Under the pieces are notes generated by a model. That model was not told where the DNA came from, ran no database searches, and worked only from the letters and a program-made list of their open reading frames with translations. Positions 1 through 9,053 of a stretch of DNA of 64,000 nt are shown piece after piece. Numbering within the stretch: position 1 is the first letter of the stretch; each line of letters begins with the position of its first letter. This DNA comes from Anaerolineaceae bacterium (GTDB lineage Bacteria; Chloroflexota; Anaerolineae; Aggregatilineales; Phototrophicaceae): NCBI GenBank assembly GCA_020634135.1, contig JACKCG010000010.1, positions 1 to 64,000 of the forward strand, in the 5' to 3' direction. The translations under genes were made by a program, and so were the position numbers.

Positions 1-356
1 CCGGTCATGCCGAAGTCATCCCCGATGACCAGCGCCGCCCCCGGACGGCGGGTGCTGAGTATCACCGGGTGAGCGGGGCCAAGCGGGTTGCTGTGCCAGG
101 TTGAGCGCAGTTCCAGTCCCGCGCCGATCACCAGGGTACTGCGGCGGTGCTTCTGAATAATGGGCAGGCCGTAGAGTTTCCACCCTGGTCCCCACGCGAC
201 CCCGACCAACGCACACTGAAGGCGCGCTATAGGTAGAAACAACAGTCGTTCGATCTCGTTACGGGCTTTCCAGGGTGTCTCAAGCGCCTGTCGCAGCGCA
301 CCAGGAGACAGGAGCGAAGCGGGGGGCGCGGTTTCATGCTGAATTGGAGAGGGCAT
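1..356 (-). CDS. Left-handed beta-helix (hexapeptide) acyltransferase, partial
   Basis: The reading frame starts at an ATG at 356 on the minus strand and runs off the left edge, giving 118 codons. The visible part contains WGPGWKLYGLPIIQ, then strands such as STLVIGAGLELRS and ALVIGDDFGM, where hydrophobic residues recur about every six positions. That is the start of a hexapeptide-repeat acyltransferase fold (WbbJ/LpxA-like superfamily), which typically O-acetylates sugars. It begins 9 bp after the asparagine-synthase-like gene on the same strand, so the two probably form one transcript in a polysaccharide locus. The catalytic His and the C-terminus lie outside the window, so acceptor and donor cannot be read. 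Confidence 0.75.
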   Translation of the reverse strand, partial: MPSPIQHETAPPASLLSPGALRQALETPWKARNEIERLLFLPIARLQCALVGVAWGPGWKLYGLPIIQKHRRSTLVIGAGLELRSTWHSNPLGPAHPVILSTRRPGAALVIGDDFGMT

Positions 357-365
357 GGCAGAGAC

Positions 366-2233
366 TCACTCTTCATCAAAATAGCTGCGCATCATCATTT
401 CGAAGGTAATCAGCGGCGCGATTTTGCCAATTGTCCATTCTTCGTTACCGCTCATGTGCCGGGCGAAAAGCGAGCGGACAGCCGTCATATCCCATAGCCC
501 GCGAGCTTCGGTGCGGGCATCTAACAGGATATCTTGTGCCCACTGTCGCAAATCTTGTCGCAGGTAATTTTCATAATCCGCGTACAGTGTATCCCGCTCA
601 GGGAATAACTTCAGCCGCCGCATGGCCTTCACTGAGAGCGCATGTGCCTTGTGCAACCAGCGATTCGCATTAGGCAGGAATTCCTGCCTATCGAAAGGGA
701 TCAGTGACAACTGGGGAATCTCCCGCGTGATGACGTGCCGGTATAATCGGTCATTATAACGGAATTCAGGTGGCAGGGAGTAAATATAGTCAATCAGCTT
801 GTAACTAAAGAACGGGAATCGCGACTCAATATGGGAGCGGGCTGTCGTCACCATCGGGAACGTCAGGCGCAGACCGTGATTATTGTGGAAGAAATATTCG
901 GCCCGGCGATTGGCCGGATACTTTTCATAGGGTCTGAATTCATCTTCTGGCGAATCAAAAGCCAGGCCAACATATTGCGACCTTATGGCCGGCGGATACA
1001 GCACTCGCCCTTCCGCTTCGGTCATTCCAGGCCAGGTATACATACCGGTCAGTCGCTGGTATAGTTCAACGAATTGTGCATGGTAGTCAACGGGTTGCCG
1101 CAGCAGGGGCGTGTTGCCCGCGTCGTGGCACATGATCGTGTCACCGTTCCAGCCGGAGAGATTATAATCAAGCATCCCTCGAAGATCAGGCAGCATCGAG
1201 ATCCCGTGCATATGAATCCAGCTTGGAAACCCTTCAGTGAGTTTAAGATGGAGATCAACATTGTCCAGCACCCATCTGCCATCGGGGAGGTCGAACCAAT
1301 GGTGACTGCTGCCCACGACACGGGAGATAAGTTCAGCATAATATACATCCCGGCAGTCACGTGTGCCGAAGGTCGCTGTTACAAGGGGTTTTTTCTCTGG
1401 CGGGACTAACCCGGCAATTGTGCGCGAGTCAAGTCCACCGCTTAAAAACACGCCAGGCCGCAGCGAATCACTTGTGAGGCGGGCTACCGATTGGCGCAGC
1501 AGTCGTCCGGTTTCGGCTACCGCATCAGCAAAGGATGTATCAGGTTGATCCTGAATCTGGTCCCAATCCCAATACCTGCGGACAGTCCATGTGCCGCCGT
1601 CCAGGTCAAAGACACCTGTACTGGCAGGCGGGAACAAGTGTACACCCTCGTGAAATGTTTTGCTGCCCAGGAGGTGCTGGAAGCGGAAGTACTCGGCGGC
1701 TGCTCTGGGGTTGAGTTCGCGCGGCAAATGTGAATCCGCCAGCACGCCTTTGACTTCCGGCGCGAAGATGAGGGTGTCGCCGCGCTGGGCATAGTATGTC
1801 GGGTACAGACCAAAGCGATCATTGGTCAATAACAGGCGGCGGTTTTCCTGGTCGTAGAGGGCGATGATGAAAACGCCCTCTAACCGACTGGAAAAATCCG
1901 GGCCAAATGCCTTGTAAGCGCCCAACGCCAGTTCCGCATCGCTGTCATTCCGCGGCATGACACCGGCCTGCTCAATCTGCTGGCGCACCGGCTGGGTATC
2001 GTAAAACTCCCCGGTCATGAGCACTACCTGGCGACCTTCTTCACTCAGAAGCGGCGCGGCATTGTGATTCAGGATACCGATCCCATACGGCCCAATCCGA
2101 CTGCTTGATCCGGCGCAACCCAGGTCGCGGATTCGTACCAGTTAAAGTGAGACATCTTTTTGATTGCGATTTTTAGGAATTCATGAGGAGCTGTATGTAA
2201 TGATGGGGTGACGATGCCGACGATACCGGACAT
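366..2233 (-). pseudogene. Asparagine-synthase-like amidotransferase, frameshifted
   Basis: The natural start is the ATG at 2233, preceded by AAAGGAGAA. It reads MSGIVGIV, the N-terminus of a class II glutamine amidotransferase, but with Ser where the catalytic Cys2 should be. This frame hits a stop near residue 52. The rest of the protein continues in another frame from about 2085 to the stop at 366. One missing base in the CGTATGGG stretch (about 2083-2088) explains the shift, and the repaired product would be about 622 residues, normal for AsnB. The ATP-pyrophosphatase loop SGGLDS is intact near residue 265. AsnB-like proteins in sugar loci often amidate or are of unknown substrate. The shift could be real or a sequencing error. 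Confidence 0.8.
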
Positions 2234-2530
2234 AGGCTATGTTCTCCTTTGCTAGGTTTTGCACATTATGTCGAATGCGCTTAAGATTTACGCTATTCCC
2301 ATCATTGCGATCACAGTAGTCAGGTGAGTATTCTAAATACAGGGCGTCAATGAAAAAGCGCGTAAGCCCTATTCGAACTATCGCTCAGATAGGGATCAAA
2401 GATATCCAATGAGATGAGACGCAAATTCACTTACTGGGCAAAGAATTTGTAAGTGGGGCAAACTTGTCTCTTATCATGCATTTTTATCGTTGCAATGCCC
2501 TAAAATTAGTACAGAATGGTTGAGAATACG
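2234..2530. other. Divergent intergenic region
   Basis: This 297-bp AT-richer gap separates the minus-strand amidotransferase from the plus-strand glycosyltransferase, so it should hold both promoters. I see a 7-bp inverted repeat, CACTTAC at 2428-2434 and GTAAGTG at 2449-2455, which could be an operator. No small gene or terminator was recognised. Confidence 0.4.
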
Positions 2531-3844
2531 ATGCGAATCTTAATCGCCGCACATGGTTTCCCACCCACGCACTCCGCCGGAGCTGAACGCCGGGCGGAAC
2601 GGATGGCACGCTGGTTAAGTGCCAACGGGCATACGGTCGAAGTCTTCGCCGTTGAAAAACTGAATGAACCCGGTTTCCGCGTCGAAACCGCCGTCCAGGA
2701 CGGCTTTACGGTTCACCGCCTGTATTACGATGTGAAAGCAGGTGACTTCTTCCGCAACCTGTACGACTATCCTCCGGTAGGGGATGCGCTGCGGACTGTG
2801 CTGGCCCAGGGGCAGTTCGACCTGGTACACATCGTGAGCGGCTATTTATTAGGTGGGCAGGTTATCCATACCGCACGGGAAGCCGGTCTGCCGGTGGTGA
2901 TTACGCTGACGGAATACTGGTTCATGTGCGCCCGACTCAACCTGATTCAGCCTACCGGGGCGTTGTGTACCGGGCCGGAGAGCGACGAGAAATGTATGCG
3001 CTGCCTGATGGAAGATAAGCGACGCTTCCGGCTGGCGGCGCAGACCGCCCCGCCACTGATGGATGCCTTCTGGTCAATGGCCCGGCGCTTACCCTTTGCC
3101 GCCGCGCAGACGACCCATATCAACAAACGGCAAACAACACTGCGCCAGGCGTTAGACGCTGCGACCCTGGTGATCTGTCCCTCACACTACCTCATTAGCA
3201 AATTTGGAGAGTTCGGCTTTGATACCGAGCGCTTTGTCTTCCTGCGGCAAGGGTTGGCGACTCCGGCGGATAAAAAGCCGGCTGCCGAACGCCGCAACCA
3301 CACACTGCGCCTGGGCTATACGGGCCAGATTAAGCGTCACAAGGGCGTTGATCTGCTGGTGGACGCGGTGACCGCGCTGCTGGACGCCGGGGAGGCGGTC
3401 AGCCTCGACCTATGGGGTTCTGAGACGGAAGAGCCGCAATATGTCACCCAACTCAAGACGCAGACTGCCAGCTACCCGGCGATTCACTGGAACGGGCGCT
3501 ATACCGGGCCGAAAGTGTGGGAGGTGCTGGCCGGGCTGGACGTGATGGTGATGCCGTCGCGCTGGTACGAGAACAGCCCCAACGTCATCCTGGAAGCCAA
3601 CGAGATGGGCGTGCCGATGGTTGTCACCAATCTGGGCGGGATGGCGGAGTTAGTCGAACACGAACGCAGCGGGCTGGTGTTCAGGCTCAACGATGCTGCC
3701 GACCTGCGTCACCAGGTTGAGCGGCTGCTGCACGAACCCGGCTTGCTGGATCGCCTGCGGGCGGGCATCCCCTCCGTGAAAACCATTGACACCGAAATGC
3801 GCGAAATCGTCGGGTATTACGAGAGGCTGTTGGGGGGGGAATAA
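2531..3844 (+). CDS. GT4-family glycosyltransferase
   Basis: Predicted GT-B fold glycosyltransferase of 437 residues that would transfer a sugar from a nucleotide sugar to a growing glycan at the cytoplasmic face. The N-terminus MRILIAAHGFPP followed by GAERR is the usual glycine-rich start of GT4 proteins. The C-terminal half has LRLGYTGQIKRHKGVDLL and the E-x7-E signature region around NSPNVILEANEMGVP (about residue 348). A Cys-rich insertion (CTGPESDEKCMRC, near residue 155) is seen in some GT4 subfamilies. I prefer the ATG at 2531, with GGTTGAG upstream, over the ATG at 2516. It is divergent from the acyltransferase/amidotransferase pair and probably serves the same polysaccharide. Confidence 0.85.
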   Translation: MRILIAAHGFPPTHSAGAERRAERMARWLSANGHTVEVFAVEKLNEPGFRVETAVQDGFTVHRLYYDVKAGDFFRNLYDYPPVGDALRTVLAQGQFDLVHIVSGYLLGGQVIHTAREAGLPVVITLTEYWFMCARLNLIQPTGALCTGPESDEKCMRCLMEDKRRFRLAAQTAPPLMDAFWSMARRLPFAAAQTTHINKRQTTLRQALDAATLVICPSHYLISKFGEFGFDTERFVFLRQGLATPADKKPAAERRNHTLRLGYTGQIKRHKGVDLLVDAVTALLDAGEAVSLDLWGSETEEPQYVTQLKTQTASYPAIHWNGRYTGPKVWEVLAGLDVMVMPSRWYENSPNVILEANEMGVPMVVTNLGGMAELVEHERSGLVFRLNDAADLRHQVERLLHEPGLLDRLRAGIPSVKTIDTEMREIVGYYERLLGGE

Positions 3845-3861
3845 ACCCCGTAACTCACCCA

Positions 3862-3993
3862 AAGGACACCACCATGCGGCTATTCCATAACGGCGCGATT
3901 CACACCATAGAGCCGCGTGACCCCGCGCCGGAAGTGGTGCTGGTCGGGGATGATGGGCGTATTGCAGCGATAGGAATACCGGGTGGCGCATGA
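3862..3993 (+). pseudogene. Truncated N-terminal remnant of a YtcJ-type amidohydrolase
   Basis: An ATG at 3874 opens a 39-codon frame reading MRLFHNGAIHTIEP, then EVVLVGDDGRIAAIG, then a TGA at 3991. It matches the first 34 residues of the intact amidohydrolase at 6172-7758 with about seven substitutions, including a similar leader (GGACAC-AC before the ATG). Similarity stops abruptly after GRIAAIG. This is the stub of a second amidohydrolase copy whose body was lost. The next gene's open frame begins inside it. Confidence 0.8.
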
Positions 3994-5107
3994 GATAAAT
4001 GACCTCTCCGGTCAGCAGTGGGTCTGCGCCGAGTTCATGTATAAACCCCGGCCATCCGGGGGACGCGAACGGCGTGTTTTCGATTTCACACTGGCGTCCC
4101 GCCTGGCCGAACTCAGCCACTGCCACAACGCGGCGGCGCTGTTCCTTTGCAGCGACCAGGGGGTGGCGGACAGTCTGCACGATCTCCGGGATGCGTATCC
4201 CCATCTTCGCATGATAACCCTGCTGGTGAACCCCGAACCGGTCAGCCCGGATGACCCCTATGCCGGGACACCGTTTGCTTGCGAGTGGCCGTCGCCGGAA
4301 CAGTGGCGGCGCTATCGCCTCACGGATCGTTGGGCGCGGATTCTGGCGGCGCTGGAGGCGGTCAGTGAACTGGTTTCCCCCGGCTATCTGGTGATGCCCG
4401 CGCATGATGCCGTGTGGGGGCGCGGGCTGCTGGCGAAACTGGCGCGTTTCAGTGAGCGGCACACGCAGAACGGCCAGCCCGCCGCCGTGAGTCCGTATAC
4501 CCCCTACCAGCATTCCGCTATCCCCGGCGTGGACATCCCACCGGAGATTATCCAGGCGGTGAATGCCGCCTTTGGCCGGGACTCGCGTCTGCGCTGGCGC
4601 TTCCGTTCCGGGCGTTACCAGTCCTTCTGGGGGAAAACCGGCCTGATTCCCTTCAGCCTGTGCGCGACGGTGCGCCGGGATGCCGAAACGATGGTCTGGG
4701 AAGATGATCTGGAAATAGACCGCGCTATCCGCGCCGCCGGGTACGCGACCCGCACGCTGTATATCACCAACCCGGCGCTGTATCGTCAGGCGCTTCCGGT
4801 TTTTGACCGCGAGGGCGCGAAGGCCGTTATCGAGCGCACCCTGCATTATTCGCTCAACCTCCCCGGCAGATTCCCTGGTGAAAAAAGCCAGTTTCACCAG
4901 CCGCTTGACTTTGTTGGACGGCTGAGACGGCGGCTGATTCCCGGTCTGGCACAGGCAGCGGCACTCAGCGAAACGCTGATCGCAGAATGCACCTCGGCGG
5001 CTGCCGCCCGCATTGAGCATTATGGCGCGTCGTGGGTGGATTGGGGCGCGTATCGCTATGTCGTCCGCGTGGGCGATCCCCTGGTTCAGGTCTGGAAGCG
5101 GGGATAG
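3983..5107 (+). CDS. Hypothetical protein, possible GT-A glycosyltransferase
   Basis: A frame of up to 374 residues; the GTG at 3983 overlaps the amidohydrolase stub, and an ATG at 4036 is an alternative start. I do not recognise the family firmly. A mid-protein block reading YLVMPAHDAVWGRGLLAKL and a later VWEDDLEIDRAIRAAGY resemble the DxD-type region and the EDxxLxxR...G helix of GT-A glycosyltransferases. No signal peptide or membrane segment is visible. It follows a GT4 gene in the same direction, which fits a sugar-transfer role, but that is inference. Its N-terminus may have been altered by the rearrangement that left the stub. Confidence 0.6.
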   Translation: MAHEINDLSGQQWVCAEFMYKPRPSGGRERRVFDFTLASRLAELSHCHNAAALFLCSDQGVADSLHDLRDAYPHLRMITLLVNPEPVSPDDPYAGTPFACEWPSPEQWRRYRLTDRWARILAALEAVSELVSPGYLVMPAHDAVWGRGLLAKLARFSERHTQNGQPAAVSPYTPYQHSAIPGVDIPPEIIQAVNAAFGRDSRLRWRFRSGRYQSFWGKTGLIPFSLCATVRRDAETMVWEDDLEIDRAIRAAGYATRTLYITNPALYRQALPVFDREGAKAVIERTLHYSLNLPGRFPGEKSQFHQPLDFVGRLRRRLIPGLAQAAALSETLIAECTSAAAARIEHYGASWVDWGAYRYVVRVGDPLVQVWKRG

Positions 5108-5116
5108 CTCATGCTA

Positions 5117-5122
5117 TATAAT
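5117..5122 (+). promoter_or_regulatory. Possible -10 element upstream of efp
   Basis: TATAAT sits 38 bp before the EF-P start in a short AT-rich gap. The -35 position is not convincing, so this rests on the -10 hexamer only. Confidence 0.4.
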
Positions 5123-5159
5123 ATGTATTTGGTGTTAATTAAATGAGAAACCAGACTGC

Positions 5160-5720
5160 ATGATTCCAGCAAGCGAACTTCGCAAAGGCATCGTTATCGA
5201 ATTAAACGGGCGGCTGTACCGGATCACCAACACCCAGTACAGCAATCCCGGACGTGGGGCGGCTTCAATGCGCGCCCAACTCATGGATATTCAGACCGAA
5301 CAAACCCAGTTCCGTGTTTTTTCGGCTGAAGACAGCATCAATAACATTTATGTCCAGACTGAGCAGGTCAAGTACCTGTACCGCGAAAGCGATACCCTCG
5401 TCTTCATGAATGGCGAAACCTATGACCAATACGAGGTCAGCACGACTTTGTTTGGTGATGATGTTCTCTATTTGCGTGAGGAAATGGACCTGGCGCTGAT
5501 GGTCAGTGAAGACGATAAGGTGCTCGATTATGAGCTGCCCAAATCTATGACATACACTGTCGCTGAGGCGGAAGCAGCCGCCGTCGGCAACACCGCAGGC
5601 TCTGTCAACAAGCGGGTGAAGGTGGATACCGGCCTGTCTGTGACCGTTCCGGGCTTTATCAACGCAGGGGATACGATTAAGGTGGATACCCGCGACGGTT
5701 CCTACCTGGGGCGTGCCTGA
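5160..5720 (+). CDS. efp: Elongation factor P
   Basis: Elongation factor P, 186 residues, binds the ribosome between P and E sites and relieves stalling at polyproline. The three beta-barrel domains are all present: KOW-like N-terminus (about 1-63), the central OB domain (about 65-125) and the C-terminal OB domain ending IKVDTRDGSYLGRA. The exposed loop tip reads NPGRGAA with Arg32, where the E. coli and Bacillus proteins have Lys. Arg at this position is known from rhamnosylated (EarP-type) EF-P, but the surrounding residues here are of the PGxG type. No modification enzyme gene is nearby. Length and ends are normal. Confidence 0.95.
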   Translation: MIPASELRKGIVIELNGRLYRITNTQYSNPGRGAASMRAQLMDIQTEQTQFRVFSAEDSINNIYVQTEQVKYLYRESDTLVFMNGETYDQYEVSTTLFGDDVLYLREEMDLALMVSEDDKVLDYELPKSMTYTVAEAEAAAVGNTAGSVNKRVKVDTGLSVTVPGFINAGDTIKVDTRDGSYLGRA

Positions 5721-6171
5721 TCGTTACCATAGTTTTCCAGGAGGGTCTCAGACCCTCCCCACCAATCTATATTCCAGAACGGGTGTAGGAGCAGGTTTCA
5801 AACCCGCCCCCAGACTTCTCTACTGGCTTTTGAAACAGGACTTACACAGTTTGATGTTTTTTCCTGCAGGGGCATGATAATGCAGGTTAAGAATTTAATC
5901 AGGTAACGAGTGAAACGCTACGGGTAGGATTTTAGCGGACAGGGCAAGCCTTGTCCCTACAGAATCTGATGGTAGGAACGCCCTTCTGGGCGTCCGCCAG
6001 AATCGAACGGTTTCCCGATTATTTTCTTAATGACCATTACCATGCCTCTACCCTTCAACTGCGTAGCTTCTATGAAAGTGGACTGCCCCCTGAGGTTGGA
6101 CGTGATATGACATTCAAATTCCCCGCCCACCGTTTGAACGGCTGATACCCCGCCAGCAGAGGACACACATC
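5721..6171. other. Repeat-rich intergenic gap
   Basis: This 451-bp gap has no convincing gene. It holds a composite palindromic repeat (5739-5816), a second palindrome reading GGACAGGGCAAGCC then TTGTCCCTAC (about 5934-5961), and a third, GGAACGCCC/GGGCGTCC (5971-5996). The motif CAGGACTTACACAGTT near 5837-5852 recurs in similar form at 39561-39576. Confidence 0.6.
5739..5816. repeat. Composite palindromic repeat, copy 1
   Basis: Two hairpins lie about 20 bp apart: GAGGGTCT/AGACCCTC at 5741-5758 and GCAGGTTT/AAACCCGC near 5791-5808, then CAGACTTCTC. The same two-hairpin order with similar spacing occurs at 7825-7902, on the other side of the amidohydrolase gene. Confidence 0.7.
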
Positions 6172-7758
6172 ATGCAGCTTTTCCATAATGGCACGATTCA
6201 CACCATAGACCCGCATTACCCTGCGCCGGAGGCGGTGCTGGTCGGCGATGACGGACGTATCGCCGCTGTCGGTACGCTGGCGGAAGTCGAAGCGGCGGCC
6301 AGACCCGGCACGCAGCGCGTCAACCTGGGCGGGCGGACGCTGCTCCCCGGCTTCAACGATGCCCATGTGCATATCTGGAAAATGGGGCTGCTGCTCACCA
6401 TCCAGGTGGACGCCCGCAAGGGACTCGCGCCGGACATCCCGGCGATTGTGCGCCTCTTCCGGGAACGGGCGGCGACACTCCCCGCCGGGACATGGGTGGC
6501 CGGGCGCGGCTACAATGAGGCTGACCTGCCCGAACGCCGCCACCTCACCCGCCACGACCTGGACGCCGCCAGCACTGACCATCCTATCGCCCTGACGCGC
6601 ACCTGCGGCCACATGATCGTCGCCAACACGAAGGCGCTGGCATTAGCGGGCATCACCGCCAATACACCGAATCCGCCGGGCGGCGCGATTGTGCGCGATG
6701 AACATGGTGAACCCACCGGCCTGCTGCAAGAAACCGCGATGGGACTGCTCAACACCGTGCTGCCGAATCCGACAGAAGCGGAAATGGCGGCGGCGATTCA
6801 GGCGGCCAACCGCCACCAACTCAGCCTGGGCATCACCAGCGCCACCGACCCGCTGCTGACTCCCTTCCATCTCAAAGTGTACCGCCAGCTCGAAGCCGAG
6901 GGCGGGCTGCATGTGCGTGTCAACGGGATGCCGATCCGCCGCCCCGACGGGGGGACGGAGACGCTGCCGCTGCCGGAACGCTTCGTCAGCGATTGGCTGC
7001 GGATAGACACCGTGAAATTCTTCGGGGATGGTGGGTTGAGCGGGGCGACGGCGGCCATCAGCGAGCCTTACAAAGTGACCGGGGAAACCGGCGTGCTGCG
7101 CTTCGAGACCGAGGAACTGGCCGAACTGATGTGGGAAGCACATGCGGCAGGTTTCCGCATCGGCACGCACGCGATTGGCGATGTCACGCTCGACCAGGTG
7201 ATCGGCATTTACGAGGGGCTGCACCTGCGCCAGCCGCGCCCGGAACTGCGCCACCGGGTCGAACACCTGGGGCTGCCGAGCGCCGAACACCTGCGCCGCT
7301 GCCGCGCCCTGAACCTGATCGCTGTGCCGCAGACCGTATTCCTGGCGGCATTGGGGGGCAACTTCCGCCGCTACCTGCCGGATTCGTTCATCCCGCGCTG
7401 CTACCCGGTACGCGCCATGCTGGATGCCGGGCTGACCGTCGCGTTAAGTTCGGATGCGCCGGTTGTGCCCGACGATAACCCGCTGCTGGGGATGAAGGCC
7501 GCGCTTGACCGGCGTATCCCATCCGGCGAAACCCTCGCGCCGGAACAGGCTATCACCCCTGCCGAGGCGCTGGTTGCCTACACGATGGGCGGGGCGATTG
7601 CCAGCGGCGATGACGCCAACCGGGGCAGCCTGACGCCCGGCAAATGGGCGGATATGGTGATTCTGAGCGGCGACCCGCTCACGACCCCGCCGGACTCGCT
7701 GCTTGATCTGCGCGTCGAGCAGACCTATGTGGGCGGCAAAGCGGTGTATACAGGGTAG
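6172..7758 (+). CDS. YtcJ-type amidohydrolase (amidohydrolase family 3)
   Basis: Metal-dependent hydrolase of 528 residues with the split beta-sandwich/TIM-barrel plan of YtcJ-like amidohydrolases. The first metal motif is FNDAHVHIW (His about 65 and 67). RTCGHMIVAN, KFFGDGGLSG, GTHAIGD, HRVEHLG and SSDAPVVPDDNPL supply the other expected metal and active-site positions, so it should be catalytically complete. Substrate cannot be inferred; relatives cleave N-acyl or cyclic amides. No signal peptide is seen. AGAGGACAC precedes the ATG. Both sides carry the same composite repeat, and a truncated paralogue lies 2.3 kb upstream, suggesting local duplication. Confidence 0.9.
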   Translation: MQLFHNGTIHTIDPHYPAPEAVLVGDDGRIAAVGTLAEVEAAARPGTQRVNLGGRTLLPGFNDAHVHIWKMGLLLTIQVDARKGLAPDIPAIVRLFRERAATLPAGTWVAGRGYNEADLPERRHLTRHDLDAASTDHPIALTRTCGHMIVANTKALALAGITANTPNPPGGAIVRDEHGEPTGLLQETAMGLLNTVLPNPTEAEMAAAIQAANRHQLSLGITSATDPLLTPFHLKVYRQLEAEGGLHVRVNGMPIRRPDGGTETLPLPERFVSDWLRIDTVKFFGDGGLSGATAAISEPYKVTGETGVLRFETEELAELMWEAHAAGFRIGTHAIGDVTLDQVIGIYEGLHLRQPRPELRHRVEHLGLPSAEHLRRCRALNLIAVPQTVFLAALGGNFRRYLPDSFIPRCYPVRAMLDAGLTVALSSDAPVVPDDNPLLGMKAALDRRIPSGETLAPEQAITPAEALVAYTMGGAIASGDDANRGSLTPGKWADMVILSGDPLTTPPDSLLDLRVEQTYVGGKAVYTG

Positions 7759-7824
7759 TGTTTCGGGGATACCGGCAGGGTTAGAGACCATTTGCAAAGT
7801 GGATCATTGCTGGTTGGATTGCGG

Positions 7825-7902
7825 GAAGGTCTCAGGCCCTCCCCTACAATGCATACCCATCTTCAGGTGTAGGGGCGGATTTGAAAGCCGCCCGCAGCCT
7901 TC
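7825..7902. repeat. Composite palindromic repeat, copy 2
   Basis: GGAAGGTCTCAGGCCCTCCC followed about 20 bp later by GGGGCGGATTTGAAAGCCGCCC and then CAGCCTTCTC. It has the same architecture as the copy at 5739-5816 but diverged arms, and lies in the same orientation. Confidence 0.7.
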
Positions 7903-7932
7903 TCAAATGGTCTCTTAAGCTGCATCAACGCC

Positions 7933-9027
7933 TCACCCGCCGGGGCGCAGCAACCCGATATAGGAGGCGCTGGCGACCTGTTCCAGGTGGTTGTCGCTCA
8001 GGTTGAGTTTCCAGGTGCCGTCGGCGTCACGGGCGACCAGCAGGATCGCGGTGTTGTCCTCCGTCCAGGCCACCGGACGTAACAGAACACCCGCCGGGGC
8101 TGCGAAGGCCGTCTGTGTCATCGTGAGCAGGTCAACGATCACCAGCTGGGTACGCAGCGTCTGGTTGGGCGTGCCAAACGCCCGTATCTGCCCCAGGGCG
8201 TACACAGCGCGGCTGGTATCCGGCGAGACTAAGAAATCACCGCCCTGGGTATAGCCGGGCAGGTCAAGCGCCGCGATAGTCTGCTCCAATGCGCCGGAGA
8301 GTGTATGCACGTGCAGGTCGAACCCGTTCAGGTCCGTCGTCAGCCCCAGCCGTAAAAACAGCCCGCCGCCGAAACCCGCCCCGCAGAAGCAGCCGGGTTC
8401 ATCCGGCAGATAGTCCCATGCCCCCGTCTCCATATCCAGCGCCACCAGCGCGGCATACTGCTGGAAAGGCGTCAGGTCACTCACGCCGTCCGGCTGAAAA
8501 TCGAAGTAGAGCGTGCCGCCATCGGCGCTGAAGGCCACCGGCAAGGCTCGCAGGCCGTTGCGCGGGCCATCCACCCAGATTTGCCGGGGATTCGTGCCGT
8601 CCAGATTAGCGATGGTCGTCGTCGTCACCAGTGCCGTTGGTTCGCCGCTCGTCAGTGTCCAGACGATGCGCCCGCCGGGAGTATCCACCAGCCAATCCAC
8701 CCGGCGCGTATCCCCGCCCGGCTGGATAAACGGATGGTCATAAATGCCCGCCTCCGGGTCTGCCAGCCGGACGCGCTCTGTCGTCAGGTCGAAGTACAAT
8801 ACCACGTTCCCCGCCGGCGTATACCGTTCCCCGGCGACGATCATAGGCCGTTCCTCACCCGTCACCGTATCCACAAAAATCAGGCGCGGCTGTCCGTCTT
8901 CCGTTTGACGTTGGGAGAACACCAGCCAGGACTGCGCCGATTCGGGCAGGATTTCGCCGTCCTGGGCGGCAGCAGGGGCAGCCAGCAGGACAACCAGCAC
9001 GAGCAGCCAGCGGAAACGCAGCAGCAT
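7933..9027 (-). CDS. Secreted beta-propeller-like protein
   Basis: A protein of 364 residues beginning MLLRFRWLLVLVVLLAAPAAAQDG, a clear signal peptide with likely cleavage between Ala and Gln. The mature part has repeated blocks such as RLIFVDTVTGEERPM, TTIANLDGTNPRQIW and LVALDMETGAWDYL, which look like TolB/WD40-type propeller blades, but no named family is certain. I chose the ATG at 9027, with ACGGAG seven bases upstream, over an upstream ATG at 9054. It follows the sigma factor and DUF5667-like genes closely on the same strand and is probably the last gene of that operon. A CFC pair near residue 210 could form a disulphide. Confidence 0.75.
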   Translation of the reverse strand: MLLRFRWLLVLVVLLAAPAAAQDGEILPESAQSWLVFSQRQTEDGQPRLIFVDTVTGEERPMIVAGERYTPAGNVVLYFDLTTERVRLADPEAGIYDHPFIQPGGDTRRVDWLVDTPGGRIVWTLTSGEPTALVTTTTIANLDGTNPRQIWVDGPRNGLRALPVAFSADGGTLYFDFQPDGVSDLTPFQQYAALVALDMETGAWDYLPDEPGCFCGAGFGGGLFLRLGLTTDLNGFDLHVHTLSGALEQTIAALDLPGYTQGGDFLVSPDTSRAVYALGQIRAFGTPNQTLRTQLVIVDLLTMTQTAFAAPAGVLLRPVAWTEDNTAILLVARDADGTWKLNLSDNHLEQVASASYIGLLRPGG

Positions 9028-9053
9028 ATCAGAAACTCCGTGTTGTGGCGGCA

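Noticed and set aside
3650..5020. Long minus-strand open frame (456 codons)
   Set aside because: It is antisense to two plus-strand genes, Arg/Gly/Pro-rich without motifs, and its codon pattern is the shadow of GC-rich coding DNA.
5951..6145. 64-codon frame before the amidohydrolase
   Set aside because: It lies over palindromic repeats and has no ribosome-binding site.
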